Shown piece by piece: positions 40,301 to 47,136 of a DNA stretch of 64,000 bases. Position 1 is the stretch's first letter. Every line of letters starts with the position of its first letter. The DNA is from Sipunculus nudus (lineage: Eukaryota; Annelida; Sipuncula; Golfingiida; Sipunculidae). The notes beneath the pieces are model-generated. The model worked only from the letters and a program-made list of their open reading frames with translations. It ran no database searches and was not told where the DNA came from. Where the stretch lies: NCBI GenBank assembly GCA_026874595.1, contig CM049311.1, positions 54,317,676-54,381,675 on the forward strand. Direction: 5' to 3'. The translations under genes were made by a program, and so were the position numbers.

Positions 40301-40580
40301 TGCTTTCCAAATTGGTCTGGTATTACAACGAAGCACACCATGTTAAAACTGACCTGTAACTGCAGCTGCTGATGCCATTTGTCAGTCGCTTAGGACTCCT
40401 CAACTTGACTTCAGCGTCAGATTTATTACTGTCAGTAGAGTTGACAGAATCTGAGTCTGACCCAACTTGTACCTTGACTCCTCCATTTGAAGTTGCACTC
40501 TTGCTGTGCTGTGTTTTTGGATACACAGGGTCCACATTGTTGTTGCTTACAAGTATAGAGTCTTTGATAGTTTCTGACAT
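6439..40580 (-). CDS. RAB3IP: RAB3IP/RAB3IL1 (Rabin8/GRAB) family Rab GEF, whole gene
   Basis: Ten exons join in consistent phase to 1203 nt, giving 400 residues and a stop. Residues 1-75 form a Ser/Asp/Asn-rich, probably disordered N-terminus. About 90-190 is the Sec2-type coiled coil that catalyses GDP/GTP exchange, with the hallmark SLFEEANKMV (147-156) and IEVLQAEVSALK (176-187). About 190-254 is a Ser/Pro-rich linker with GHRRSTS. 255-400 is the conserved C-terminal domain, with INEDILPCL, MNNTLTVE and ARYITQGLVKAA. Family members activate Rab8/Rab3-type GTPases in exocytosis and primary cilium formation, on vesicles reached through Rab11. The length is close to vertebrate RAB3IL1 (about 380) and shorter than RAB3IP (about 475). 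Invertebrates usually have one gene, so choosing between the paralogue names is not meaningful. The start at 40580 follows an in-frame stop about 48 nt upstream. Confidence 0.95.
6825..6891 (-). CDS. RAB3IP: RAB3IP exon, residues 355-377
   Basis: ITTVCSFIAYARYITQGLVK then AA and a split codon (G). It corresponds to [20 protein letters not shown] of the vertebrate proteins. Acceptor TTTCAG, donor CAG|GTAAGA. Too small to appear as an open reading frame of its own; found by expected content and phase. Confidence 0.94.
6896..7078. repeat. Degenerate short tandem repeat (ggtaaataaca-type)
   Basis: Imperfect repeats of a 15-22 bp unit resembling aaaggtaaataacaggtat, at least six times in a RAB3IP intron. 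They create a spurious minus-strand frame. Confidence 0.7.
7081..7490 (+). mobile_element. Repeat D element
   Basis: After a C run at 7088-7101, a block including cagtgaccaaaatttgaatg (7332-7351) is followed by a GACA tract (7408-7442) and a GC-rich end with cccgttccgggggagcaggg. The same order of blocks is at 35085-35440, with inverted pieces at 44690-44860 and 59797-60090. Non-autonomous; no protein. It lies in a RAB3IP intron. Confidence 0.65.
7872..7971 (-). CDS. RAB3IP: RAB3IP exon, residues 321-354
   Basis: Split codon, then QCSLTETTTVCNHRIRVKDT and ERWHLVSQFARNR. The Cys pair and the CNHRIRVKD pattern align with CKHRIKLGD of vertebrate Rabin8. Acceptor TCACAG, donor AGA|GTAAGT. Confidence 0.95.
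7972..9127. other. RAB3IP intron, nothing recognised
   Basis: No exon in phase with the neighbours. A 123-residue minus frame at 8469-8840 has no family resemblance and shows no splice logic. A G run lies at 8740-8747. Confidence 0.6.
9128..9198 (-). CDS. RAB3IP: RAB3IP exon, residues 298-321
   Basis: LAKSVLDGVMNNTLTVECVQ followed by CTR and a split codon (CA). It matches the LASAVLEAVENNTLSIEPV segment of vertebrate family members. Acceptor TTGCAG, donor CCA|GTAAGT. Confidence 0.95.
9199..9946. other. RAB3IP intron, nothing recognised
   Basis: AT-rich intron sequence without terminal repeats or tandem arrays. Confidence 0.6.
9947..10075 (-). CDS. RAB3IP: RAB3IP exon, residues 255-297
   Basis: 43 codons beginning VDPLRFAEFKQWKSKPTLDV and continuing to INEDILPCLNFANSE, the first part of the conserved C-terminal domain of Rabin8/GRAB. 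It is separated from the previous coding exon by a 13.1-kb intron full of repeats. Acceptor TTCCAG, donor GAG|GTAAGA. Confidence 0.97.
10076..12290. other. First part of the 13-kb RAB3IP intron, nothing recognised
   Basis: No exon or element with clear ends. The plus-strand frame at 10639-10983 (114 codons) has no start context, domain or compositional sign of coding. Confidence 0.5.
12291..13146 (+). repeat. 77-bp minisatellite, 11 units
   Basis: Eleven units with a strict 77-bp period, each with gttcagaccaccaggacagt and gatagaccatggtctgtgtc. Units 1-5 are almost identical (variant ggccggccccacgtattata); units 6-11 are more diverged. The period is not divisible by three, so the frames that appear shift and are artefacts. 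Confidence 0.97.
13147..14690. other. Intron sequence with a local duplication
   Basis: The piece tgtgtgtctgtctgtgaaca occurs at about 13465-13485 and again at about 13612-13632, and acacaatcagcaat occurs twice (about 13379 and 13530). This gives an internally repetitive 170-residue minus frame (13222-13734) that I do not regard as a gene. Nothing else recognised. Confidence 0.55.
14691..16098 (+). mobile_element. Repeat A element, complete, core deleted
   Basis: The left end carries the perfect palindrome GACCCATGGGTC (about 14698-14709) followed by cacggcgctcagctg. The right end is a shortened TAGTCAGCTGAGCTAAAAAT (16084-16098), missing the first hairpin arm and the tetranucleotide block. 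The interior is AT-rich. The whole element has an inverted partner at about 50930-52331 that matches along most of its length, including the stretches around 15496-15700 and 15777-15900. Confidence 0.75.
16290..16815 (+). mobile_element. Repeat E element
   Basis: Three or four imperfect units with gtgaccttgacctttg and cttgtgacctcaaa, then a GACA/GACGG tract at 16736-16760 and the end block attactaaagggcaacccct. The organisation, core units followed by a tetranucleotide tract and a fixed end, parallels families A to D. Confidence 0.55.
17255..19822 (+). mobile_element. Repeat A element with seven core units
   Basis: Left end (gtggcccatgggccatgacg, about 17262) followed by seven core units of about 327-343 bp, each beginning near a ggtggcgccaccag-type motif (about 17458, 17785, 18128, 18457, 18790, 19128, 19466). 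Each unit contains tctggggggtactt and gatttgtgccctgttaac. It ends with a GGAC block (19736-19770) and the hairpin 19787-19817 (14-nt arms, 3-nt loop, one mismatch). No protein is encoded. It resembles pearl-type elements, whose copies carry a variable number of core repeats and an ACGG tract. Confidence 0.85.
19823..22018 (+). mobile_element. Repeat A core units and right end, interrupted by repeat C
   Basis: Core units (19856 and 20100 onward), then a second right end with GGAC tract (21944-21966) and hairpin (21986-22016). It has no left end of its own and abuts the previous element directly. The sequence between about 20291 and 21641 is an inserted repeat C element. The A unit resumes exactly where it was broken (gtagagtaaaa before, cgtaaaaaataaaa after). 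Confidence 0.8.
20291..21641 (+). mobile_element. Repeat C element nested inside repeat A
   Basis: Four imperfect core units of about 300 bp containing gtgaccttgaaaagcaggtc and cttcgaacttgaccgagatt; three carry the ggtggcgcc motif. It ends with a pure ACGG/GGAC array (21553-21591) and the right end TAGCCCATCAGCC-taa-GGGCTGAGGGCTAAAAA, a stem-loop at about 21609-21636. Non-autonomous. Confidence 0.8.
22019..23102 (+). mobile_element. Repeat A, three core units with right end
   Basis: Three core units beginning near ggtggcgccac at 22034, 22371 and 22707, then a GACA/GACGG tract (22981-23050) and the hairpin end at about 23064-23099. No left end; it follows the previous right end directly. It stops 113 bp from the RAB3IP exon at 23215. 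Confidence 0.85.
23215..23451 (-). CDS. RAB3IP: RAB3IP exon, residues 176-254
   Basis: 79 codons. IEVLQAEVSALKALVITSTP ends the coiled coil. A linker follows that is rich in Pro, Ser, His and Gln, with FVKGHRRSTSHHN matching the vertebrate KKGHTRNKSTS patch (Arg/Ser-rich, likely phosphorylated), and ends PPKDTKE. Acceptor TTGCAG, donor GAG|GTCAGT. Confidence 0.97.
23502..23959. other. Intron sequence, probably an old repeat
   Basis: Partly repeated phrases such as gaagatttcatcaaattcct and catcaaaattcatgg suggest a decayed core-unit repeat. No ends found. Confidence 0.35.
23960..25377. mobile_element. DNA transposon-like element with perfect 27-bp TIRs
   Basis: It starts TACCGTAAAATCTCCACTTA and ends with the exact reverse complement; the perfect inverted match extends over 27 bp including the TA. 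The terminal TA is consistent with a TA target duplication, as in Tc1/mariner/pogo elements. The 1.4-kb interior is less AT-rich than its surroundings and has no transposase frame. It lies in a RAB3IP intron. Confidence 0.85.
25566..26283 (+). mobile_element. Repeat A element, complete, single core unit
   Basis: Left end acaagtgacccgagggttat (25570), one or two core units with the gatttgtgccctgttaac-type block, a GGAT/GACA tract (26220-26242) and the right end tcagtcatctgagctaaaaa (26263-26282). The hairpin is degraded. At about 0.7 kb it is the shortest copy in the window with both ends. Confidence 0.7.
26533..26610 (-). CDS. RAB3IP: RAB3IP exon, residues 150-175
   Basis: 26 codons, phase 0 at both ends: EANKMVQDANIKRMQSEK then LLKEANNK. 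It completes the SLFEEANKMV motif of the Sec2 exchange domain, the part of the coiled coil that contacts the Rab. Polypyrimidine acceptor (CTCTTTACAG), donor AAG|GTATGT. Confidence 0.97.
26690..27215 (+). mobile_element. Possible solo LTR
   Basis: TATAAA at about 26692, a GC-richer stretch with a purine-rich leader, then AATAAA at about 27054 and tgttacagaatc near 27130 form the order seen in a long terminal repeat. No target duplication was identified, and no gag or pol sequence is present, so this is a weak call. Confidence 0.25.
27216..28555. other. RAB3IP intron, nothing recognised
   Basis: No exon in phase and no terminal repeats. A C run at 28303-28311 and A runs are present. Confidence 0.5.
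28556..28651 (-). CDS. RAB3IP: RAB3IP exon, residues 118-149
   Basis: 32 codons in phase 0: ELKLKDEECKKLMSIQDQ and then MGKELEDLTASLFE, nearly identical to the catalytic coiled coil of Rabin8. Acceptor GACAG, donor GAG|GTAGGT. Confidence 0.97.
29671..29794 (-). CDS. RAB3IP: RAB3IP exon, residues 76-117
   Basis: Encodes GSEDELFLRDQEALRRRSAS followed by VLEVKEQAHMRLKDELQNAQ, the start of the Sec2-type coiled coil; compare the SVLEV...LKEELAKAQ pattern of vertebrate Rabin8. Acceptor TTGTAG, donor AAG|GTAAGA. A second AG lies 8 nt into the exon (next base 29786), so two acceptors exist in tandem and set different phases. Confidence 0.93.
29795..31260. other. RAB3IP intron 1, 3' part, nothing recognised
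   Basis: No element with recognisable ends. The frames at 30138-30326 and 30557-30757 lack coding signs. Confidence 0.5.
31261..31502. mobile_element. hAT-like MITE
   Basis: 242 bp with inverted ends CAGGGCTCGACATTA and its near-complement TAATGTTGAGCCCTG, plus inner inverted cttgcccg motifs. CAGGG...CCCTG ends are typical of hAT elements. The flanks share ctgaa on both sides but no clean 8-bp duplication is visible. Confidence 0.7.
31503..32154. other. Intron sequence, possibly a LINE 3' tail
   Basis: It would be the 3' untranslated part of the minus-strand LINE fragment next to it. No independent feature was seen. Confidence 0.3.
32155..32345 (-). pseudogene. Non-LTR retrotransposon ORF2 C-terminal remnant
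   Basis: The minus strand reads TKSCQWGHPEEDINHFFLQC then PLYF and ends VKTLLFGDT, stop at 32155. The C-x2-G-x4-E-x3-H-x4-C-P pattern with a following Tyr is the Cys/His motif at the C-terminus of many LINE ORF2 proteins. Upstream, the frame breaks near 32335 (a shift is needed to read QHYLTRRY). No reverse transcriptase domain remains. A dead 5'-truncated copy in RAB3IP intron 1. Confidence 0.65.
32346..35084. other. RAB3IP intron 1, nothing recognised
   Basis: About 2.7 kb of unique-looking intron without exons in phase, terminal repeats or arrays. Confidence 0.5.
35085..35440 (+). mobile_element. Repeat D element
   Basis: Same block order as 7081-7490: tgcctgaagatgtctccaca, cactgacccaaatttgaatg, a GACA/GAGGGACA tract (35366-35390) and an end with cgcttcctggaacgggggac. 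No coding capacity. Confidence 0.7.
35683..35907 (+). mobile_element. Repeat A left-end fragment
   Basis: caagggacccatgggtcacg at 35684 is a family A left end with the 12-bp palindrome. No right end follows before the next left end at 35908. Confidence 0.6.
35908..37882 (+). mobile_element. Repeat A element with (GA)n expansion
   Basis: Left end caagggacccatgggtcacc at 35911; the interior at 36500-36560 matches 38290-38345; a diverged A core at 37380-37860; degraded right end tagttagctgtgctaaaaat (37861-37880). A long GA-rich microsatellite at 37207-37365 lies inside. The 145-residue minus frame at 36228-36665 lies wholly in this repeat. Confidence 0.6.
37883..38213 (+). mobile_element. Repeat A core unit with right end
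   Basis: One diverged core unit (attctgggagttacttacaa) followed by a short GACA tract and the right end tcagtcagctgagctaaa at 38195-38212, which runs straight into the next left end. Confidence 0.65.
38213..40079 (+). mobile_element. Repeat A element carrying an exon-like cassette
   Basis: The left end acaagggaactatgggtcac starts at 38213, and the right end, with GGAC tract (39999-40028) and hairpin, closes at 40079. Between them lie AT-rich sequence, a G run (39200-39218), the antisense-oriented exon-like cassette 39252-39341, and an A core (39430-39990). The block 39252-40079 is repeated, inverted, at 49851-50707. Confidence 0.65.
39252..39341 (-). other. Exon-like cassette inside repeat A (RAB3IP intron 1)
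   Basis: 90 nt between an acceptor (TTGATTACAG) and a donor (ACAG|GTGTAC) on the minus strand. In one frame it reads AGSHSRSLEVSYAKVSDLLH then SLGEIPAVTG, which looks like protein. It does not fit RAB3IP: exon 1 ends in phase 2, and reading on from there meets TGA inside the cassette, whereas skipping it joins exon 1 to the exon at 29794 in frame. It would fit the alternative acceptor at 29786 if an unknown exon leaving one base preceded it. Either an alternative exon with its own upstream partner, or cargo captured by the element. I do not recognise the protein. Confidence 0.6.
40354..40580 (-). CDS. RAB3IP: RAB3IP exon 1 (coding), residues 1-76
   Basis: Starts with MSETIKDSIL and is rich in Ser, Asp and Asn (SDSDSVNSTDSNKSDAE), with no domain. 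The donor CAG|GTCAGT at 40353 leaves two bases (AG). These join the first base of the exon at 29794 to make Ser76 in frame. A TAG directly upstream of the exon reading frame, at a possible acceptor near 40622, suggests 5' noncoding exons further upstream. The N-terminus is the least conserved part of the family, so the start is less certain than the rest. Confidence 0.8.
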
Positions 40581-40689
40581 GTTTTTGTTTGTGCTTGTAC
40601 CAGCATGTAATAGTGTAGTCCACTATGAATAAACAATGTGTAATCCAATAATCCACTTGCAATCTTTAGCAGTCTCCACCTGAAATTCA

Positions 40690-41600
40690 TATAAATCAGA
40701 ATATGATATACAATAACAAGGCCTACAGGCCTAATGTGAACCTGTGCAATGAGATAACACCTTAGCAAACTGGCTAAGTTCAGCTTCCCGTAACTCAGCC
40801 AAAAAGCACTGAACCAAAACCATTTGAACAAACTTGAATTATCAACATCTGAGGATAATTAATCTGTGAGATTTCAGAATTTGGCCCAGTGGTTTATGAG
40901 AAGAAGATCTTTGTAGCCACTGACCTAAAATGGCATATGACTAAATTCAGCTTCCCATAACTTAGCCAAAAGTCACTGAAAAGAGGCCATTTGAACAAAC
41001 TTCAGAAAGCACTACCCTAGGATCATTTCTGTGCGATATTAAACATTTTGGCCATATGGTTTCAGAGAAGAAGTTTTTTGTAGCCCTCAGTGTGATACAG
41101 GCACTGATGACCCCGTACAAAAAAGGCCAATGCAGGTGGCGCCACCAATACCTCAATTTCAGATACGACCTATGTAACCAACATTGGCATAAAATTTGGT
41201 GATGATAGCTCCAGCTGTTTCTGAGATTTAAATTTTAATATGCTTTTTTGCACAGTTAACAAAGTTCAGCCTCCTGTAACTCGGCCAAAAATCTCCGAAC
41301 TGGAATCATTCGAACAAATTGGAGAAAGATTGTTCTTGGGGTCATTTCTGTGAAATATTGGACAATTTGGCTGGACAGTTTCGGAGATTTTTAAAGATTT
41401 TTTAGCTTTTTCCCTATAAAATCTAAGAAAATGCAGTTAGAAAAAAAATAAACAAAATCAGATATAGTTTTTTGGATGACTGATTATTTCCAAATCATTT
41501 GGTGATGCTAGCTCCTGCCGTTTTTGAGATAGCTATGGTTAACGTACAGACAACGCACGACGCTGCACCATCGCATAAGCTCACAGGTTCGCTAAAAAGG
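40690..41600 (+). mobile_element. Repeat B element
   Basis: Includes ggtggcgccaccaatacctc at 41135, units with taactcggccaaaaatctcc and aacttagccaaaagtcactg, and the right end catcgcataagctcacaggt near 41568-41590. It matches 742-1241 and, inverted, 52345-53280. It sits just upstream of RAB3IP coding exon 1. Confidence 0.75.
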
Positions 41601-42352
41601 GATTAACTCAGAGCTACACAGTCATAAATAAATGTGTATCAGATGTGAAAGCTTATTTTTTTAACATGTATTCCAATAAAGGTTACATTAATGTTTTGGT
41701 ACCAAACTGAAGGTCCTTGTTCACTTAAATCACAAGAAATTAAACTGTAAAACATTATATCATTACTTGAATTTCTTAACACATAATCAACTCAATGAGC
41801 CATTGAGTGATTTAAAAAAAAATATTACCTTTATGGAAAATCCACTGATACCCCAAGCATAATTTTACAGAACATAATCAACTTTGTAAAAATTATGATC
41901 TCCTGTGTATTTTTACAGTTAATCTTTTACATCTTAAATAACTTTAATTGGTTCATCATCCTGCCATTCATTCTGTTACTTGGCAACGAAGGTTTCCAGC
42001 TGCATATTTGCCTATTTTACACAGAGCTGGTCTGGTTATCTGTACAAACTGGTCCCGCCTCCACACTAATGTCCAGTCAGACCTTTAACTGAAAAGCTGA
42101 CCAATCCATTACATTAAGGACAGCTAATTTATCTCTGACTGATAATAGGTTACACTGTCATTGCACTCAAGTCACTCCTCCCTCAAAAACATGCACACAC
42201 ATATTCAGACCAGTTTATGCACTGAATTATCAGATGAAATTGACTTATTCCCTAACATTCAGTAGACCTATCCTCCCATTCATGCGACATCTTTCATATG
42301 AAATAAAAATGTATACATGTAATTTATAATACACATAATATGATACACATTA

Positions 42353-42355
<3 letters not shown>
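41601..42355. other. Upstream of RAB3IP, nothing recognised
   Basis: AT-rich sequence without exon or repeat ends. Confidence 0.45.

Positions 42356-42405
<50 letters not shown>
42356..42405. repeat. (AT)n microsatellite
   Basis: About 20 AT dinucleotides with a slightly broken left edge. Confidence 0.9.
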
Positions 42406-42599
42406 TGTAATAATTTTTTATCATGTGTTCATTTTATATGTAGACTGAATACAATTTACAGATTGATATAAATTATAATATTTTTTTAATAAGCATTTTC
42501 ACCTACCTTCTTACACTGGAACAGACTAAAAGTACTTTCACATAGGTTTCTATAATTTTAGTTTGACAATCAATCACCTACTGAATTCCCTATCAAACC

Positions 42600-43480
42600 T
42601 ACAGACCTCGTCTAACTATTGTGTATGACGAGCTCTCCTCCCCCTGCATTAACATCACACGCCCGGCCCGTGTTTACCAGCTGACCGTTCGAACACTAAT
42701 GAACTTTACCCTCCCCCGGCCTTCAGTTTGAGAAAGTTTTATTCTGTTAAAGTCAGTTTACATTTATTACGTACGCCCACCATAAGAGACAGGAAATATT
42801 AAGCTCTCAGTTAATATACAGCGCATTTACTTGGACCGGACATTCGTGGGAACGTAGAGGCTGCCGCTGACGAAAAGGGGAGGTGTCAAGAGAGAAAACA
42901 GATACACACCAGGGGAATACTGCTACAGCTCTCACCCCTCTCCCAGTGCTGGTCAGTGAGCAGACTAAAGAGAACTCTCCTAGACTTTGTTCATCCCCGG
43001 AATGTACTTAAAAAAAACTCTTTTGTCTATTAAAGCTCTGCATACGTGAGCTGTTTGGAATTCAGTGCGGAAGGCGTCACGATTGTAGTTGATTCGCTTC
43101 ACTTGTTTCACGATCGTGCGATTGCGCACTCAGTGTACGCAGCTTATCAAAGCTACGCCGCATTCCAGCACTGTTTACTGGACTGAGCACTAGTGAATGG
43201 CCACCAGAAGTGGCACGGGGAACCAGTCAAGTGGAGATAAGTGTCGCTTCGAGCAGGTCGCCGGTCTACTGAATATGACGTCATATTTAAAGATGTCAGC
43301 CCCCAAGCAGTCTGAGTAAACACGTGAATCTGCCTAATACAGTACACTGGAGGCGTGTGTTTGATAAGAAACTGTGTAAATAAATTTGAAAACTCCAGAA
43401 AAGATCAGGCTACCATCCTTGAAGAGATACAAGGTTAATCGACCGCGGAGATTTTGTTCGTGAGTAATGTTCTCTAGACA
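42600..43480. promoter_or_regulatory. CpG-richer candidate bidirectional promoter
   Basis: This is the only long stretch between the two genes with frequent CpG and lower AT (cacgcccggcccgtgt, ccctcccccggcc, cgatcgtgcgattgcgcact). It lies between the divergent RAB3IP (start codon 40580) and TTC4 (start codon 48799). On the plus strand a strong donor GTGAGTAA at 43460 could end a noncoding first exon of TTC4, spliced to the acceptor before 48759. On the minus strand CTG|GTAAAC at about 42677 could do the same for RAB3IP. All of this is inference from composition and position. Confidence 0.35.
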
Positions 43481-44402
43481 ACCGACCTGTCCATTCACTA
43501 CGCTTCGGCCTTTTGAAATCAGTTCGGCAAAGTCAAAACAAAAGGCCTCACACCTCCTGGGGGTCTTCCGGGGCTGACCAAAAACACGAAACGGAACGCG
43601 GGACAGGGGCCTAATTTATGGAACAGAACAAAGTAAATATATAAAAAGGTCATAACTTTTAAATGGGTGAATATTCATGACTAGTTTATAGTAATAAGCG
43701 TATTTGGAGCCACTATTGAACGCGGGCTTCGCTTGTATTGAGGAACATATAAATAAAATTGTCACCTCTCATTCCCTATTATAACTCCTACTTTTCCCTG
43801 TAGATGTCCCTACACTCAACTCTTCTAACATAACTACTAAGCATCAGAAGTCACCTGAATCCGGAATCGAACCTACGATCTCTGGACTAGGAGCCCTACA
43901 CGCTACTAAGTGAGCCGTGAAGACGAGATACCAGCAGGAGCAAGTTTTGTTTATTTATATCTGCGATTGAAGAGGCATCTATCGCGAAAATGGGAAACCA
44001 TTTACTATTTTAACAGGAAAATTAAGCTTTAGGTGGGGGCTCAGCCCCCACACCCCCGTTCAGAAGGTTCCCCGGACCCCTCCTCCTCTAATATAATAAA
44101 CTCCAGCTATGAGCAAAATTAAATACGGGAATTCTGAGGAAAATGATATGTATCGGCCTTTTCCAGGAAACAATTTATTATGCGACACCCGTTTTACCGG
44201 CGGTAGTCTGAAGTCGGTTTCTATAGTTCTGCCGAGTATTTCAATATATGAGACCTGTTAAATTTTTATTTTAGCCCCTGTTCCGCATTCCATGTTTTAA
44301 GCCAGCCCAAGAAGACCCCCCAGGAGGTGTGAGTGAGGCCTTTTGGTTTGATATTACTGAACTGATTTCAAAAGGCCGAAGCGAAGTGAATGCTGACCTG
44401 TC
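43481..44402. mobile_element. Foldback element with about 130-bp inverted repeats
   Basis: The left arm (cgcttcggccttttgaaatc, aaaaggcctcacacctcctg, gggacagggg) is repeated in reverse complement at about 44275-44402 with small differences. The arms are about 130 bp and the interior about 650 bp. It holds a GC-rich palindromic tggggg-type patch at 44035-44065 and a tRNA-like stretch on the minus strand. No protein. Superfamily unknown. Confidence 0.75.
43860..43918 (-). repeat. tRNA-like (SINE head) sequence
   Basis: The minus strand has a perfect RNA polymerase III B box, GGTTCGATTCC (43863-43873), preceded by a tRNA-like ggctcacttagtagcgtgta. The arms do not pair into a full cloverleaf, so it is probably a tRNA-derived SINE head or relic rather than a tRNA gene. 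Confidence 0.45.
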
Positions 44403-44689
44403 CTGACACAGTGACATAACTGTCAGTGTCACTGTGTGGCATGTGCAGTATCAGTCACAGTAGTCAGCGGCAGAGCCTATATGCACGATATCGTCCATGC
44501 ACAATACAATAAGCATTATATTGTGTACTACATACCTGATATCATGCGTAAAATTACTTATTTACACCAATTATTGTGTATATTAATTTCTCCTCATACA
44601 AAGAGTTACGTTCACACTGAAAGCTGCATGCACGATTTTGTGCTGACGAATATACACAACTGTAGAAACTTGCCAGTTGGTGGTTGTTA

Positions 44690-44860
44690 GTGAGAACCCG
44701 TATTATTGGGTTTGAATTTCCCTCCTGTCTGTCAGTCCATCAGGTTTTCGTTTCCATGTGATAACTTTCCTAAATATTATTCTGTTTCATTCAAATTTGG
44801 GTCAGTGATTGCTCTCATGCATACCTTTGGAAGAGATTTGTTTTTGTGTGTCTGTCTTAT
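44690..44860 (-). mobile_element. Repeat D fragment, inverted
   Basis: Reverse complement of the D core, including cattcaaatttgggtcagtg (44791-44810) and a TGTC tract on the left. Partial copy. Confidence 0.6.
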
Positions 44861-46269
44861 CAGATAATAATACAATAGGATTTTTCATTGTTGATATGAT
44901 GAAACAGAACAATTAGTGTCACTAATCACCAACAGGTTTCGCTAGCTTGGGACATAAATTACTATAATGTTTTGCAGTAACTGCCATCTGTTGAGCATGG
45001 TTAAAACTATTTGCCCTTAGTCACCACATACTTTAAAATCAATCCAGACTTGAAGGAAGTAGAAGGGGACTTTATTTCTTGAATTTCCTTGTTCATATTA
45101 TTTTTCAGTATGTTTTAAAATAACAGCAAAAATAACATATTGTTCTCTCTTTAAGAAATTTAAGGTTCTCTGGGGGCAACATATAAAGTTTGCAATTAAA
45201 ATAAGCAATAAGCATCTGGTCACTTATTTTTAACATATGGATAAAATATTTTCTAAACAAATATAATTATATAAAATTGAATAAAAATAAATGCAGTAAT
45301 TGTTATTGTTTAAACTATAACTTTTTCTTTGATTGTAAAGCTGTTTCAACTCCAATGTGCAAAACATTTCTTGAGTAATCCAGAAGATGCCATGTTGTGG
45401 TAATGTAGTATTTTATTAGAAATTAATTTCCATTTAAATAATTTTATTTAAATATAATTAAATGCATCAGTAGGCATCTTTTGATAATATATGAGCCAAA
45501 TCATGGATAAATAAAGGTGCTATTAAGAATTGTGAATTAAGTGTTGTTTCAGATATGTATTGATTTATTAAAAAAATAAATATATATTTAATAAGAAAAT
45601 TAATAAATCTGTGTGCATAATTTGATTCCACCCGACCAAAAAGAAAATATATACAAAGGTACAGCTGTAGGTGTTGTAACTCACCCCAACCACACCCACA
45701 ATCAAGTCCTTCCACCTGTGGACTCAAAGGACTTGGAACTTTATTGCAACTGTTCACATTTGATAAAATTGGTTTAATAAAAATATAGGATCTAATACTT
45801 AACATAGGTGTCACTACTGAATTGTCAACAGCTTGAGCTTGTCAAAAAGCCAACCAAAGAGGATAGTAATAGTATAGATATTATATTCACAAACTGCTTA
45901 AATGCTTCAGTTTCAACATTAGGAAACATATTGTCAGATCACTAAATATTATTTGCAACAATACCTTCCATCATACCAACCATGTCATATATTACCTGTT
46001 CCTCTCAGACTTTATCACCATTTGATATCATTTTAGATTTTTACTTCAAGGTCAGCTTCACAGCTGAGCACAGTAACATATTGTTTCTAAACCCTAACCC
46101 TTGAAATACACCAAATATACATGTACCTGTATATGGAATACTCAGAACAGGGGCCAAAGACAATGGTTGTGAATGATGTAGACAGGACGTGCACACAAGC
46201 ACAGGGAGGTATCATGATGGATGCTTAATCCAGGTGTGATATTTACAAAAGACAATATGATACCATAAC
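44861..46269. other. Intergenic, nothing recognised
   Basis: AT-rich. The minus frame at 45467-45814 has no coding signs. Confidence 0.45.
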
Positions 46270-46534
46270 TACCGTAATGTCTACATTAGTTCGTATCCTT
46301 CATTAGTTCGCACACTATAAATTTCTTGAAACATATTTTTCTATAATACATATATGAATTCGTACACCAACATACTGTGCCGATATTAGCTATTGCCGGT
46401 GACCACCGGCGGTCCGTATGAACCATATATGTTGCTGTGATTAAAATGGCTTTTCATGCTGAGATGAATCAAATGTCGACGCTGTTCACCTGATAACAAG
46501 ACATCTTTATGTCCTAGTGCGTGACAGTACCATG

Positions 46535-46625
46535 ATCGGAACAATTTTATCAGATTTGCGACTTCATGTTTGTAAACATTTATCGGAACAATTTTATCAG
46601 ATTTGCGACTTCATGTTTGTAAACA
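46535..46625 (+). repeat. Direct duplication, 44 bp twice, period 47
   Basis: atcggaacaattttatcaga and the following 24 bases occur twice in succession without any difference, inside the 46270-48179 element. This implies a recent duplication or slippage. Confidence 0.9.
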
Positions 46626-47057
46626 GGAAAAACTGTCACTTAACTGATACCGATGGGCCATCTTTGCTTCAGACTTGTTACAACATGAATGTGATTTGAA
46701 CAATAGAACTCGTGGTATAAAATGTGTTTTAATCGATAATATTTTGTTTACTTAATAACAGAATAAGAAGGATTTGTAACTGGGACAAAAATCACATTAG
46801 CTGATGATCATATACTGGTAATCCACTCGGGACAAACCTCGCACGGACCACTGATCACAGGCATGACCTGGTGCTGCAAGACAAAGGTTAAATGGAGATC
46901 GTCAGAGTGCTTTGAACCGCTGCTACAAATGATATACCGCTGTCTTCTAGAGTTTTTATTTGATAAATCCCGGTAATGTCCGTGGAATAATTTATTTTTT
47001 TACCCCGCTGTATGAATCTTATTAGAATATCCCAAATAAAAACTTACATGTGTTACG

Positions 47058-47136
47058 TTGGCATCTGTGGCCGATTGGTTAGAGGCGCATGAACGGTTAG
47101 AAAGTTAATCTTATTCCCCTGGTTCAAACCTGTCAC
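47058..47136 (+). repeat. tRNA-like sequence (possible SINE head or tRNA pseudogene)
   Basis: tggccgattggttagaggcg resembles the A-box arm of a Leu/Ser-type tRNA, and ggttcaaacc (47121-47130) resembles a B box. Acceptor and T-arm pairing are poor, so this is not a functional tRNA. Confidence 0.4.

Noticed and set aside
43860-43918. Possible tRNA gene on the minus strand
   Set aside because: The B box is perfect, but no seven-base acceptor stem or clean anticodon arm can be drawn, and it lies inside a foldback element.
47058-47136. Possible tRNA gene
   Set aside because: A-box and B-box-like pieces are present but the T arm and acceptor stem do not pair. Treated as a tRNA-like relic.
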